This document shows positions 31,444 to 41,381 of a stretch of 64,000 nucleotides of DNA, in pieces (the first letter of the stretch is position 1; each line of letters starts with the position of its first letter). The stretch spans positions 992,001 to 1,056,000 of the forward strand of contig JAGKQI010000073.1 in NCBI GenBank assembly GCA_018806915.1, written 5' to 3'. The translations under genes were made by a program, and so were the position numbers. Source of the DNA: Phytophthora colocasiae. Taxonomy: Eukaryota > Oomycota > Peronosporomycetes > Peronosporales > Peronosporaceae. The notes below the pieces were generated by a model that was not told the origin of the DNA, searched no databases, and saw nothing but the letters and a program-made list of their open reading frames with translations.

Positions 31444-32193
31444 TTACCTTCTCCCCGTATAATCTCTTGCGACCACTAAGTGGATCCCCACTTCATTAGG
31501 TAAGCACATCGATCCCTTCGCCAGATCCATCCGGACTCCAGCCGGGATCATGAAATCCATACCCAGGATCGCATCTTGCCCGGATAGATCCCCGATCCAA
31601 ATATCGAAAAAGTAGACCAAGTATCCCGCAAGCGTGATCTTGATCCTCGTTCTTCCCTCGGTGGTGTACACATTATCACCGATCCCAACACACTCCTGTC
31701 TCTGACTAGTGTCAAAGTGGCACCCAACCTTACGAGCAAAGGCGGTATCCAAGATGGATACCTCGGCCCCAGTGTCCAGGAGCAAGATCGCTCTTTCGTG
31801 ATTGATCTTGCCTGAGATCTTGGCTTGGCGGAACCATTTTCCGGGTGCGTGGTATTTCCAATACCCCCTGGACTCTCCTTCCTTGAGATCCAGAGCCACT
31901 TCCGCACCAGATCGAGAGAACTCATCGATCCGGGGAAGACTCGCGATCTTAGCAGTATACGAATGCAACTTACATGTATTACCGCGCAGATCCGAATTCT
32001 CCCTATCTTGATCTCTCGATTTCTTGTTCACATATGCATAGATGCAGTACTCAGAACGCTCGGCTCGTACCGGTTTCCAAACCGGCGAGCGTCCTAGTTT
32101 AACATCTTCTCCACCTTCTCGGGGAACAATCCGGCATGTCGGGTCGGGTCGTACCACTTGCGGATCTGGTTGTAGAATTCTTCCATGGGGCAT
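31444..32193 (-). CDS. Element B aspartic protease
   Basis: The active-site stretch AILLLDTGAEVSILDTAFA is followed by LSGQDAILGMDFMIPAGVRM, the second conserved retropepsin block. It matures Gag-Pol. It lies directly upstream of the spacer ORF in the same strand but a different frame. Confidence 0.85.
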   Translation of the reverse strand: MPHGRILQPDPQVVRPDPTCRIVPREGGEDVKLGRSPVWKPVRAERSEYCIYAYVNKKSRDQDRENSDLRGNTCKLHSYTAKIASLPRIDEFSRSGAEVALDLKEGESRGYWKYHAPGKWFRQAKISGKINHERAILLLDTGAEVSILDTAFARKVGCHFDTSQRQECVGIGDNVYTTEGRTRIKITLAGYLVYFFDIWIGDLSGQDAILGMDFMIPAGVRMDLAKGSMCLPNEVGIHLVVARDYTGRR

Positions 32194-34427
32194 TCTCCAG
32201 CTTCATGGATCTCCCCACAACCACGGCAGGTATACAGACAGCGATCGCCTTGGGTGAGCCCCCTCTTCCCGCACTTTTCACAAGTTAGACGTCTCCAGCA
32301 GTCCAGATCCGTATGCTTCCGCGATCCACAGTGTGAACAGCGACCTCGATCGTGGTCTGACGTACCCCTGCGATCCGCGATCCGGCCTCGATCTTGCGCG
32401 TTCACCTGCGATCGCGACTGATCCTGTTGGTGGGGAACGCCCCAGTGCCGATCTGCTTGTCTTCCGACGCGGCAAGATATATCCTCCGGAGATCGCCTTC
32501 AGAATCGGATCCGTCCGATCCGGATACTTCCTCTGATTCCGAGCTCGGATCTTGGGCTTGTATCGCCCGTACCACCGCTCGGGTGGGTGCCGCCGGGGCA
32601 CTGGCCGGTGCCTTTTGTCTGTACTTCGATCCGAACGCAGATTTACGTTGTCTGCTTTTCGCCCGTTCCCGGGCACGAAGTACCTCCTCCAGTTCATCGA
32701 CGTCGCTCAGTCGGAGTAGGGTCAGCCGATCAGCTAACTCCGGATCTCCCAATGTCTCGATGTAGTGGTCTACATGTTCCCGGCGGACCTTAGGGCTCCC
32801 ATCCTTGATCTTCAGTCTAGCACGTAAAGCCGCCACGTTGAGCCGGTAGAGGTAATCAAGGGGAGTTTCTTCCGATCGCTTGCGAGCGTGATAGTATTGC
32901 CACGCGACCGACATACCCAACCCACAATACTGGGTCTGGAAACTGTCCAGCAGATCCACCCACTTGGTTTTCGTCGTTCGACTGAGCTGCCTGTACCAGT
33001 TCTTTGCCGGTCCCACCATCAGATCTGCAAACGTGAGGCATTTTTCTTCTTCCGTAGCCTGATCACGCTGGAACGCTGACTTGACCTTACTGATCCAGGC
33101 CCGAGCGCGATCTTCGTCCAGATCTTTACCCGCAAAATCTTTCAGATCTGAGATTGCTGAGATCCGGACCCGCTGGATCATCGACGATCCTCCTTGACCG
33201 ATCGCCGCGGATGCGATCGCTGCTCGGCTCGACATCTGTCCACCGGAACTTGGTATGCCCATATCGTCCGGATCGTATTCCTATGCATCCGGATCCGAGG
33301 CCGTAACGGACTCCATTTCAACATCCAACTCCCCTTTGATCGGCGATCGGGGTGTCGCGAGATTCCGTTCTTTTAAGAAACGATCCATCGCCATTTGAAA
33401 GTAGTCGTCCAGCTTGTTGCTCGATCCCGTGGAATTAGTCGTCGGCGCGGTCTGGTCTGTCCGGGTCCGGCGATTTTCTAGCTGATCAGGTGTCTTAGCC
33501 TCCAGTTTCGTGGCCATCGATCGTGTATCTTGTTTCTTCATACGCGATTTCAGGAATTTGGCACCGGAGGGGCCTAACGACATGCGTTGCAGCCTTCTCG
33601 GGCTGTCGGAATCTGGTTCCGAGGTCGCTGACGCGTAGCATGACGATCCAGTCTGATAACCTAGATCGGGCGTCACTGTGCGTTCGCCGACCAAGACTTT
33701 GAGAGAGTTGAATAGGTCATGGGTTGCATACTGAATCGCTTCCAGTTCCAGGTCAAATAGAGAGTTTGGGTCGAATTCTCCAGCCACTAAACCAGCCTCT
33801 TGGAGCAGATCAAGTAGAATCTTCACCGCGTTCAGGCGGTCCGAGCTAGTCCGGGGTTTCGACACTGGGCCGGTGAGGTTACCGATCTGGCGGACTTGTA
33901 TGATCGTAAGAACGGGGTCGTTAAGCAAGGTCTCGCTTAGCATCTTCCTGTAATAGGCCTGCTCGATCGCGTCCTTGGTAATCGTCGATCCCGGGCTGAT
34001 CATGTCTTCTGGCTCTGAGTCTGGAGCTTTCAATTTTCGTCCGGGTGCTCTTTGATCTTCTTTTCTTGGTCGATCTTGAGGCAACAGTGGACTTGGTGAG
34101 CAGATTAGGTTTCAGCTTTGCTGATTCCTTATCGCTCGTGTGCGGATCTCGATTCTCATCGAGATCCGCGGTGGCCCTCGAAGGGGCCTTGGGAGGAATT
34201 CGAGGTTTTTCTTCAAGATCTGGATTGCGATCCAGGTCTGCCTCGTGCCTGTCAGTAGAGATCCTCCCAGAACTCTGCTGATCTGTGGATCTTTCCGTTT
34301 TCAGTGGTGCCTCCGCCGATCCAACATTCGTAGGCACTTCTTCCCCTTGTTCTTCCTTAATCTTGACATCTTCTTGGGACTCACGGTGATATCCGAAGTC
34401 ACCAGAAGATCCGGGCACGCGCACCAT
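32094..34427 (-). pseudogene. Element B Gag with zinc knuckles
   Basis: The ATG at 34427 is the first codon after the LTR. A basic N-terminal region runs with one frame change near 34,060 to an in-frame TAG at 33281-33283. The same frame then continues into the gag domain (RAWISKVKSAFQRDQATEEE, KNWYRQLSRTTKTKWVDLLD, TPLDYLYRLNVAALRARLKI). A last frame encodes the knuckles CSHCGSRKHTDLDC and CRGCGEIHEAGEC. Whether the TAG is mutation or read-through is undecided. Confidence 0.75.
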
Positions 34428-35769
34428 TGTGGTGGAGCGGATCTGGCCAAAATCTGGTTGAGGCCGATCGCGATCGCCACTTGCGCCCAGACACCGACTA
34501 ACGGAGGGGGTCCCCCGATGATCCGTGATCTTGTTGCGTGTAGTGTTCACCTTGTGTACCCGTCGGTAGGCGGGTTACGCTCTTCCAGGTAACTTCTGAA
34601 GATGTCTTGGGACGAGAAGAATGTCTTGGGTGACGTAGGGGTGATGAGATAGCGTGGGAATACTTCACTCTACCTCGGAGGGGTTGATCCGGGTCACAGG
34701 CGAATACTCGAGCCTTGATCCGGTCGCCTGATCTTCGATCTAGGTCTTCCAAGGGTCCAATGTTCGGGATCTGATCCCTTCCTTTACGATGCTTGCCGCT
34801 TCCTATAGCGGGGGTCTTGATAGGTTGAGAGTCGACGAGATCGTCAGGCCAAGCAGCCAATTCCTTCCGATCCGTAGTTCGCACGTAAAGGATAGATCAC
34901 TAGATAGGGTAAAACTGGCCAATGTATTATCCAGGATTAACCTCTATGCTAGATCTCTTCTCCTTACCTTCTTGATGCCGGGGGGCCAATGTAATTCCCA
35001 GTTCCGGTCTTGAACGAAGGCACTTGTGATGTCCAGAGCAAATTCGATTCTGTTTATGGTTATTCCTATGTCTACTAGCCCCATCCTCATCTGCTATCCT
35101 ACGATTACCTGACATCCGGCTACACAGCTGCCCTTCCGATCTTCGATCTTGATCTCACCTAACCCCTGATCGCGATCTCGATCTGCCGATCTGCCGATCT
35201 GGCGATCAGGCGATCTGGCGATCAGCCGATCTCGATCAACCATCTCGGTCATCGATCTTGGTCCACCGTCTTGAACAATGATCCCGATCAGCAGCCCTCA
35301 TACTTGATCTCGCGTGCCTGCGTCGTCGACATTCCAGGTCTTGAGCTTCCCAGACTTGATCACCACTCCCCACGCGACTAACACTGCCATCAGGTCCCCT
35401 CGGCAGCATCTCACGGTTATGTTGTCACCGGCCCACCATAGATCACACCGATCCCGACCCTCTGCCACCTTGATCTCCTTCTCATGCGACCTCAGGCGAG
35501 GCGCCCTTTTCTCCTCCGACCCTGAGCCGCCACGCGGGACCGCACGACGGGTTCTCCAATCACTTAGTCTCACTTGACCAAGACGCCATCCATTCATCGC
35601 TGGCGAGATCCAGACGAACATCGATCTGGATCCATTCGTCAGCCATCGTTCGCGCAATCTGGGGTCATCAACTGACATCTTGCTTCGCCAGAGGCCCCTG
35701 TCGCTTGATCCGACTCTCTTAGGGCCTGACGTTGCCTTTTCTCGGATTTCTTATTCGCGCTTCACCACA
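34428..35769 (-). repeat. Element B LTR (5' LTR in B orientation), 1,342 bp
   Basis: Same ends as the left LTR, with the shorter minisatellite (35168-35238). It ends at 35769 and is followed by the GTTC duplication (35770-35773). Confidence 0.95.
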
Positions 35770-37679
35770 GTTCTGAGGAAAAGGAAGAAGTAAGGAACGC
35801 TGATCCGGGAACGGTTCCGGAAGTCGGAACGGTTCCGGTCGATGGAACGCTTCCTGCTGGAGCCTCGGAAGTCACGCGAGAGGGACTTGGTTCCACTGAA
35901 GTCGGGGGGTCGCCTCGGCGCTCCCACACGAACGCTCCCGAGGAACAGCTGATGGTTTCGCCAGTGGACTTGTTTGGACTTCAGCAGGAACGCTTCGTTG
36001 AAGAACAGAAGCGTACCCCTTGGATCATGGCAATGATTGCCTATTTGAAGGACGGTGCCTTGGCCCTCGATCCGCAGTTGAGGGCGCGAACGCTTCTTAT
36101 GGCGCCTAATTACGAGGTGAAGAACGGCGTGCTGATGAGAAAAGTCTACCTCAAAGCTCGAGCCGGGCCTGCTAGTTCTATCGAAGTTCCGGTTATACCG
36201 TTACCGTTCATTTCTACCGTTCTACACCACTGCCATACCGACGTGCTTGCGGCGCACGTAGGCGTTACGAAAAGGCTGGACAAGGTTAGGAAGCATGCGT
36301 TCTGGCACGGATGGAAAAGTGACGTGGCTGAGTACGTCCGGGAGTGCACGGTGTGTGGAAGTGGAAAAGGGTACCGTCCCTGGAAGAACGGTTTGATGCA
36401 GAGGATGCCGGTCCAAGAACTGTCGGGACCGTTCTCTCTACTGGTGGTGGACGCTATTGGGCCGTTGGTCACCACGCCTCGTGGAAACAAGTTTATTCTA
36501 GTGTTCGCTGACTATTTCACCCGGTGGGTGGAAGCGTTCGCTATCGGAGCTTTGGACACGGTGACGTTCGTGGAAACTATGGTGAACGAGGTCATTTCGA
36601 GACACGGAGTCCCGGAACGGTTGTTGAGCGACCAAGGATCCAATTTTATCTCTGAATTAGCGAGATCCTTTTACGAGACGCTTGGTATTAAGAAGTTGTT
36701 CGGGGCAGCGTACCATCCGCAGACCCAAGGACTTGTGGAACGCTTCAATGGAACGCTTATTGGAATGCTGAAAATGTTTGTGAACGAAGCACAGACGGAT
36801 TGGGATCTGTATCTGCCTCGGGTTCTATTTGCGTACCGGACTTCCTATCATGAGTCGCTGAAGGATTCACCGTTCTTTAGCCTTTATGGCCGAGACCCCG
36901 TGCTCCCGCTGGACCTAGCGTTCCTGAACACGGATAACAAGTGGAAGAGTAACGAAGTCGCCGCGTACCGTCGGCGCCTGTATCTCTCTCTGAGGGATAC
37001 TCGGAGGATGGTCGAGCGACATTTACTAAAGGCCCAAGACCGGTATGTCCTCCGACCGGGCCGAGTGGAGACCAAGTTTGAAGTTGGGGACCCGGTGTGG
37101 GTGTACCAGTATTTTCGGGCTCGGCGAGGGGAACGGACGACCAAGAAATTAGCGTTCTCTTGGCACGGTCCGTACCGTGTCGTGAGTACCGTGGGGGAGA
37201 ACACTTACCGGATTGCGATCCCTTCGCACCCGAATCGCGTGGTGAGTATCAATGTGAATCGCTTGAAGCGTTTCCAGGGACGGTGGAGCAGACCGTTCCC
37301 TACGGAAGTACCTGATGGCATCGTCAGCCAGCCGGGTGTCGACGATGAGGGTCCTCTCGAGGAAGACGACCTCCCCTCTACGAGTTATGTGGAACGCTTA
37401 GTGATTGGGGGTGAGGAGACGGCACTGTCGGGAGCCGACACGCCGGTGGTGGATATCCTAGCTAGGAGGAAGGAGAAAGGTGTCACGCAATACTTGGTGC
37501 TACTAGCCACCTACGAGGTCGCGTGGAGGCCTGCTGGAACGCTTCTCCCGAACTACGACGTTCTTATCAGAGCGTTCGAGAACGCTCGGCGCAAGGAGAA
37601 AGGGCTCCCCGAACTTCGTCGCAGTGCACGCTTAGCAGAGGCTAACGTCGCTGTTGATGAGGATAGCATGCTCTTCTAA
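35770..37679 (+). pseudogene. Element A pol, part 3: integrase with C-terminal chromodomain-like tail
   Basis: The frame broken at 21993 resumes exactly here (DGDGS then EEKEEVRNADPG). The integrase zinc domain (HHCHTDVLAAHVGVTKRL ... CTVCGSGKG) is followed by the DDE core: LLVVDAIGPLVTTPRGNKF, ERLLSDQGSNFISELARSF and HPQTQGLVERFNGTLIGML. The tail has VWVYQYFRARRGERTTKK and then a diverged chromodomain-like segment (DILARRKEKGVTQYLVLLA, YEVAWRPAGTLLPNY). This part has no stops. It is severed from part 2 by 13.8 kb. Confidence 0.9.
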
Positions 37680-37913
37680 AAGGAGCGTGGCTAGTCTTGC
37701 CTGGTGAAAAGTAAGTGGGGTCAAGACTTGAGAAGGGAGATGCAAGGAACGGTTGTTGTCGGTGGAGAACTTTGGATTTGATTTACATTTACTACGTGCA
37801 CGGTTGGAGACCGTGCTTATATTTTGGAAATTACGTACTATGGAACGGTACTGAAGGAACGCTTAGTGGATATGGAATTTACGGTTATTACGCTTAAGGT
37901 TGAGAACGCTAAG
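37680..37913. other. Short non-coding interval between A integrase and the antisense ORF stop
   Basis: No convincing frame. It still shows the AACGCT/AACGGT words typical of A. Confidence 0.6.
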
Positions 37914-39569
37914 CTACCGTCCCTGAATATGAAAGAATGAAAGGGCGAACCAAAAGAAGAGGGTCCTGAGAAGTCGACTAGTCCCGGACCTTGGAAGCTT
38001 CTTGGCGGGCGGCTTCTCCTCCTCCGAGTCCGCGTAGGGGTCGTGGTCGCTCTGGGACACCTCATCTTCGTTGTCGCTCGCATCGCTGTCATCGTCGTCG
38101 CTGGCTTCGGACTCAGGGCTTCCGCTGGATTGGGGGGAGGCCGGTTCCTTGCTGCCGCCTGACGTCTCGTTCTTGGACTTGGATTTGGACGGCGAACTGG
38201 GTGGAGTCGCGGAAGTGCCGGATGAATCCGCGGGCGACGCGCTGCTCGACGACGGCTTCAGCTTGGAGTCACTGACCGAAGCGCTCTTCGCGTTGGGGTC
38301 GTCCTTCAGAAGCGTCCTGGGTCTTGGCGTCGTTCGCAACTTGTTTTGCATCGGCTTCGAGCTGGAAGCGTTCCCCGGAACGGTTTTAGATGGGGAGGCC
38401 AGCGTAGACTTGGACGCGGCGGGCTTGGAACTCTTGGAAGGCGTGACCGCCGTACTCACCGCCAAATCTGGAACCACACTAAGGTCGTTCGACCTGGTCC
38501 TGGCCGCCTTGGGCTTAGAGGCCTTGTGAAACGTGGGGACCAGCTTGCTTGCGTCGACACGGCCACTACCGTACGCCGACGGACGACCCTTGTGCTCGAA
38601 CGGGTCGTACGAAGACTTGACTTCCTTAGGATCGAAGGCCTTGACCACTGGTGTCTGGTAGGTGCCGTCTTGGAGTTGCTTGACGAGAACCCTGGCCAGA
38701 GCCACGATGTGAGTACACTTCCGGAGCAACGCCCACACCCCCTCCTTGTTGTGATTCGCCCATCCGGGGCGCGGCTGACGGTCGGACTGGAGGTCGATCA
38801 GGACGAGAGCAAGGGCTCGATCGTCCAGGCGACTCTCGGGGCGACGGTGGTAGGGGTCCAGGGCATCGGTCCACAACAACATCTCGGTAACGCTTGTGAA
38901 CCCTCCTGCGTTCAAGCTGAACGGAACCAAAGCGTTCTTCATCTTGGTGTCGTACTCGTTCACGTCGCGACGGCGGAGGAAAGTCAAACTCTCGATAACT
39001 GGACCGTGGTAACCTGGCCCTCGCGACTGGTTACGCCCTGGCTGACCTCCCCACCACATCAAGATCGACGGGTCGTCGCAGTCCTCCATCAGCTCCAAGA
39101 AGTTGTAGAAGCCCCACGTCTTGATGCAAATGGAGAGAAACGTCACGCGGTGCGCCGTCGCCTCCATTTTCTGCTTTCGGCGACGGGTCTGTGCGGCCTG
39201 GGTCTTGAGAGGAACGTGAAGCTGCCAATCGAAGAAGACGTGACGGTCCCGATTCCACCATCGCCAGTGTGCCAGGTACACCTGTGGGTACTCCACGGGG
39301 TCGTACCAGAGACGAGAACCCTTCCAGGGGAACGCTGACTGGAAAGCGGAACGGTTCATGTGGGCCACTCGGCGATACAGGTCCTCCAAGTCGTCGCGTA
39401 TTTCCTGGGGTGTCGAATCGGCCAACGCTTCCGTGAAGTAAAGAGTCTTCTTAGGCGAAGGTTGCGGCGTTGAAGATTCACCAGAGGACCGCCCCTTTCG
39501 CTTCTTGGTCGGCGTTATCTTGGAGTCCGGAGCGTTCTTGGGAGAAGACTCGGAGGAGGAAGAGTTCAT
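37914..39569 (-). CDS. Antisense ORF of element A, 551 residues
   Basis: This uninterrupted minus-strand frame lies between A integrase and the 3' LTR. It starts MNSSSSESSPKNAPDSK. A Trp-rich globular part follows (about 60-320: FQSAFPWKGSRLWYDP, YLAHWRWWNRDRHVFFDW, TFLSICIKTWGFYNFLELME, DDPSILMWWGGQPGRNQ, GVWALLRKCTHIVALARVLV). A long Ser/Lys/Pro-rich then acidic tail (SEASDDDDSDASDNEDEVSQ) comes next. Upstream the same frame continues to an ATG at 39893 (MGKSRLQDDEHKLLKRLVAR), broken by a single TAG at 39669-39671. I do not recognise the family. Its position matches the antisense gene of B, and both have Trp/Arg-rich cores. Confidence 0.65.
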   Translation of the reverse strand: MNSSSSESSPKNAPDSKITPTKKRKGRSSGESSTPQPSPKKTLYFTEALADSTPQEIRDDLEDLYRRVAHMNRSAFQSAFPWKGSRLWYDPVEYPQVYLAHWRWWNRDRHVFFDWQLHVPLKTQAAQTRRRKQKMEATAHRVTFLSICIKTWGFYNFLELMEDCDDPSILMWWGGQPGRNQSRGPGYHGPVIESLTFLRRRDVNEYDTKMKNALVPFSLNAGGFTSVTEMLLWTDALDPYHRRPESRLDDRALALVLIDLQSDRQPRPGWANHNKEGVWALLRKCTHIVALARVLVKQLQDGTYQTPVVKAFDPKEVKSSYDPFEHKGRPSAYGSGRVDASKLVPTFHKASKPKAARTRSNDLSVVPDLAVSTAVTPSKSSKPAASKSTLASPSKTVPGNASSSKPMQNKLRTTPRPRTLLKDDPNAKSASVSDSKLKPSSSSASPADSSGTSATPPSSPSKSKSKNETSGGSKEPASPQSSGSPESEASDDDDSDASDNEDEVSQSDHDPYADSEEEKPPAKKLPRSGTSRLLRTLFFWFALSFFHIQGR

Positions 39570-39668
39570 GGGACTGCTGGAAATGAACCGTGGGTGGATT
39601 TCAGCACGCCGGCTGGCCTTCTGACGCGTGGGCTTCGGAAGGATGAAAATAGGACCGCCGAAGGCGTC

Positions 39669-39893
39669 CTACGCGGCGCCAGTCTTGTCAATCACGGCCT
39701 CAGCAATGTCGTCCAAGATGTCCAGTCCCGCCGAGCTCTCGTTTACGCTCAGCACCTCCCGCATGTCTGACCAGAACGCTACTTGTGCACTGACGACGGC
39801 GGAGTCTTCTTCTTCGGAGTCTTCCTCGGCGTAGCGAGCCACGAGTCGCTTGAGCAGCTTGTGCTCGTCGTCCTGGAGGCGGGACTTGCCCAT
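39669..39893 (-). CDS. Upstream in-frame segment of the A antisense ORF
   Basis: 74 residues (MGKSRLQDDEHKLLKRLV ... DIAEAVIDKTGAA), acidic in the middle. They end at a TAG in the same frame as the 551-residue ORF. No splice pair that removes the TAG in frame is convincing (an 87-nt GTGCTG...GCGTAG is possible). It may be the true N terminus of the antisense protein. Confidence 0.45.
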   Translation of the reverse strand: MGKSRLQDDEHKLLKRLVARYAEEDSEEEDSAVVSAQVAFWSDMREVLSVNESSAGLDILDDIAEAVIDKTGAA

Positions 39894-40197
39894 GCTGGAT
39901 AACTGCGCGTCTTGGGGAAAGTCTCGAAATGGGGTAAGTGAGGGTGGTTCCTTCTGGGACCTGGCGCATCCGATTTCGGGGAAAAGAAATTTGCAGGACC
40001 GATGGATTGGTCGACTTTAAGGCCGCCTGTTGAAGTTTCCGTAAGCTGAAACCTTGCTTCCAAGCGGCGTACCTCTGATGACACCAGATTGCCGTCGCCG
40101 AATCTGGGGAGCTACTGGACGAGCTGAGATCATGTGTTGAATACGGAGTTCATTTCTCTTTCTACGGTGCAGGGACCACACTGGAAATCGAACGGTT

Positions 40198-40704
40198 ATG
40201 AAGGCGTGGACTAGCTACGTGTGGTCGGAATATGCACGGTCCGAGCTCCTGCCCGTATATATTGGAACGGTTGTCGCGTGGATTGTGACCACGCCTTTAC
40301 GAGATGTGGTGTGGACGTTCGGCATCGAAGTTTGGAGAGTTACGAGGCTAAATGGAGGCATGTGGCTGGACTACACCTCGCGTTATCAGGAAGTGCTAAG
40401 GAATCCATCCCTTCGGCAGCTGCACGGTCTCGCTTATGGCTACGCGCTATGGAGTACGTTCTTCGCCGTCCCCGTGCAGGTACTTGAACAGAACGCTTTG
40501 GAGTACGGCAGGTATGGGAGAATGCACCGAAGCTGGTGGATTGCGTTCCAGACGACGTTCGGCGAGTACGGTCCTGACCTTGTGCTCGAGACTTGTGCTT
40601 CGATGGAACGCTACTGTTTGGCGTGGAAGGAAGGTTGCGCCAACGCCTGGAAGCGCGTCTACGGCCAGGGCTATGTTGGGCCACGCTCCTTACATTATCC
40701 ATGA
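40198..40704 (+). CDS. Sense ORF 1 after pol in element A, hydrophobic
   Basis: 168 residues with hydrophobic stretches LLPVYIGTVVAWIVTTPLRD and GYALWSTFFAVPVQVLEQ. It lies in the position occupied by env-like genes in some Gypsy elements. It ends in a different frame from the next ORF, which begins at its stop. It is divergently arranged with the antisense ORF, 305 bp away. No fusion peptide, furin site or Cys pattern of a known envelope is visible. Confidence 0.5.
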   Translation: MKAWTSYVWSEYARSELLPVYIGTVVAWIVTTPLRDVVWTFGIEVWRVTRLNGGMWLDYTSRYQEVLRNPSLRQLHGLAYGYALWSTFFAVPVQVLEQNALEYGRYGRMHRSWWIAFQTTFGEYGPDLVLETCASMERYCLAWKEGCANAWKRVYGQGYVGPRSLHYP

Positions 40705-41381
40705 TTATCCACATACCCATGCTGCTGTTCGACATCCTCGAGTTTGTACTGTGTGGAGCAATGGGGGTTGTCGTTGCACTGGTCGCTCTGAACGCTGCGA
40801 GTTACTATTGGGGCTGGACGTCCCTGGGGCTTCAGGTGACGCAGATCGTCGGAGTGGTCGGCTTGATTACACACGGTTGGCGTCTCGGAGATCGAGATGG
40901 CCGGTTGCGAAAGATTGCTCCTCGGGGAATCCTTGAGGACGCCTTGGACAGCGTACAACGGAACGCTGCGGAGCGTTACCGTGCCGAGGAAGATAGTATC
41001 CTACGCCTGAAGAGGCCCGTGGCCCGTAAACGGGTGAAAACGCTGGTAGAAGATGAAGTTGAAGTCCCTTCATCGGACGAAGAACTTGACGAGGACCCTC
41101 GTGCAGATGATCGTACTAGGGATCGACGACCCCGGTCGTACGAGAACGCTTCAGACGCCGATTTGGGCATGGCAGAACGCTTGAGAGGACTGACCGACGA
41201 GGTCCAACACGGTGTCCTCCGAGGACGGCGGACTTCAAGTCGGGGGGAATGTCCCGTATCCGGGATCGAGGGTGGCGTTCCAGCAGTGTTGGACCCCAGT
41301 CGGGCTCCTGAAAGACCCAAGCGGCCTCGGTGTCTGGGTGGCTCAAGTCGGAGTACCATACCAGTGGTACAGTATCAGTAA
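40701..41381 (+). CDS. Sense ORF 2 after pol in element A: two membrane segments and a charged tail
   Basis: From ATG 40701 the frame gives two strong hydrophobic segments (HIPMLLFDILEFVLCGAMGV with VVALVALNAASYYWGW, and VTQIVGVVGLITHGW). A highly charged tail follows (VKTLVEDEVEVPSSDEELDE). It overlaps the stop of ORF 1 and runs 132 nt into the 3' LTR. ORFs 1 and 2 may be one membrane protein split by a frame change. Function unknown. Confidence 0.5.
   Translation: MIIHIPMLLFDILEFVLCGAMGVVVALVALNAASYYWGWTSLGLQVTQIVGVVGLITHGWRLGDRDGRLRKIAPRGILEDALDSVQRNAAERYRAEEDSILRLKRPVARKRVKTLVEDEVEVPSSDEELDEDPRADDRTRDRRPRSYENASDADLGMAERLRGLTDEVQHGVLRGRRTSSRGECPVSGIEGGVPAVLDPSRAPERPKRPRCLGGSSRSTIPVVQYQ
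41238..41249 (+). other. Polypurine tract of element A
   Basis: AGTCGGGGGGAA directly before the 3' LTR, the primer site for plus-strand DNA synthesis. Confidence 0.75.

Larger units (their letters stand above)
21994..35769 (-). mobile_element. Ty3/Gypsy chromodomain retrotransposon B, reverse-oriented inside element A
   Basis: B is 13,776 bp with LTRs of 1,422 bp (left) and 1,342 bp (right) that begin TGTGGTG and end CACCACA. The length difference is one 80-bp change in a GATC minisatellite; I count about four substitutions elsewhere. Its gag and pol lie on the minus strand in the order gag, zinc knuckles, protease, spacer, RT, RNase H, second RNase H, integrase and chromodomain. On the plus strand, between the chromodomain and B's 3' LTR, is a large antisense gene with an intron. 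The internal DNA is packed with GATC. Several single-base frame changes and one in-frame TAG interrupt gag and pol. Confidence 0.93.

Noticed and set aside
37715..37897. 60-residue plus ORF after the A integrase
   Set aside because: Short, with no domain, in a region that looks like plain element sequence.
38346..39338. 330-residue plus ORF opposite the A antisense ORF
   Set aside because: The minus frame is longer, has a coherent globular core and acidic tail; the plus frame is its complement.
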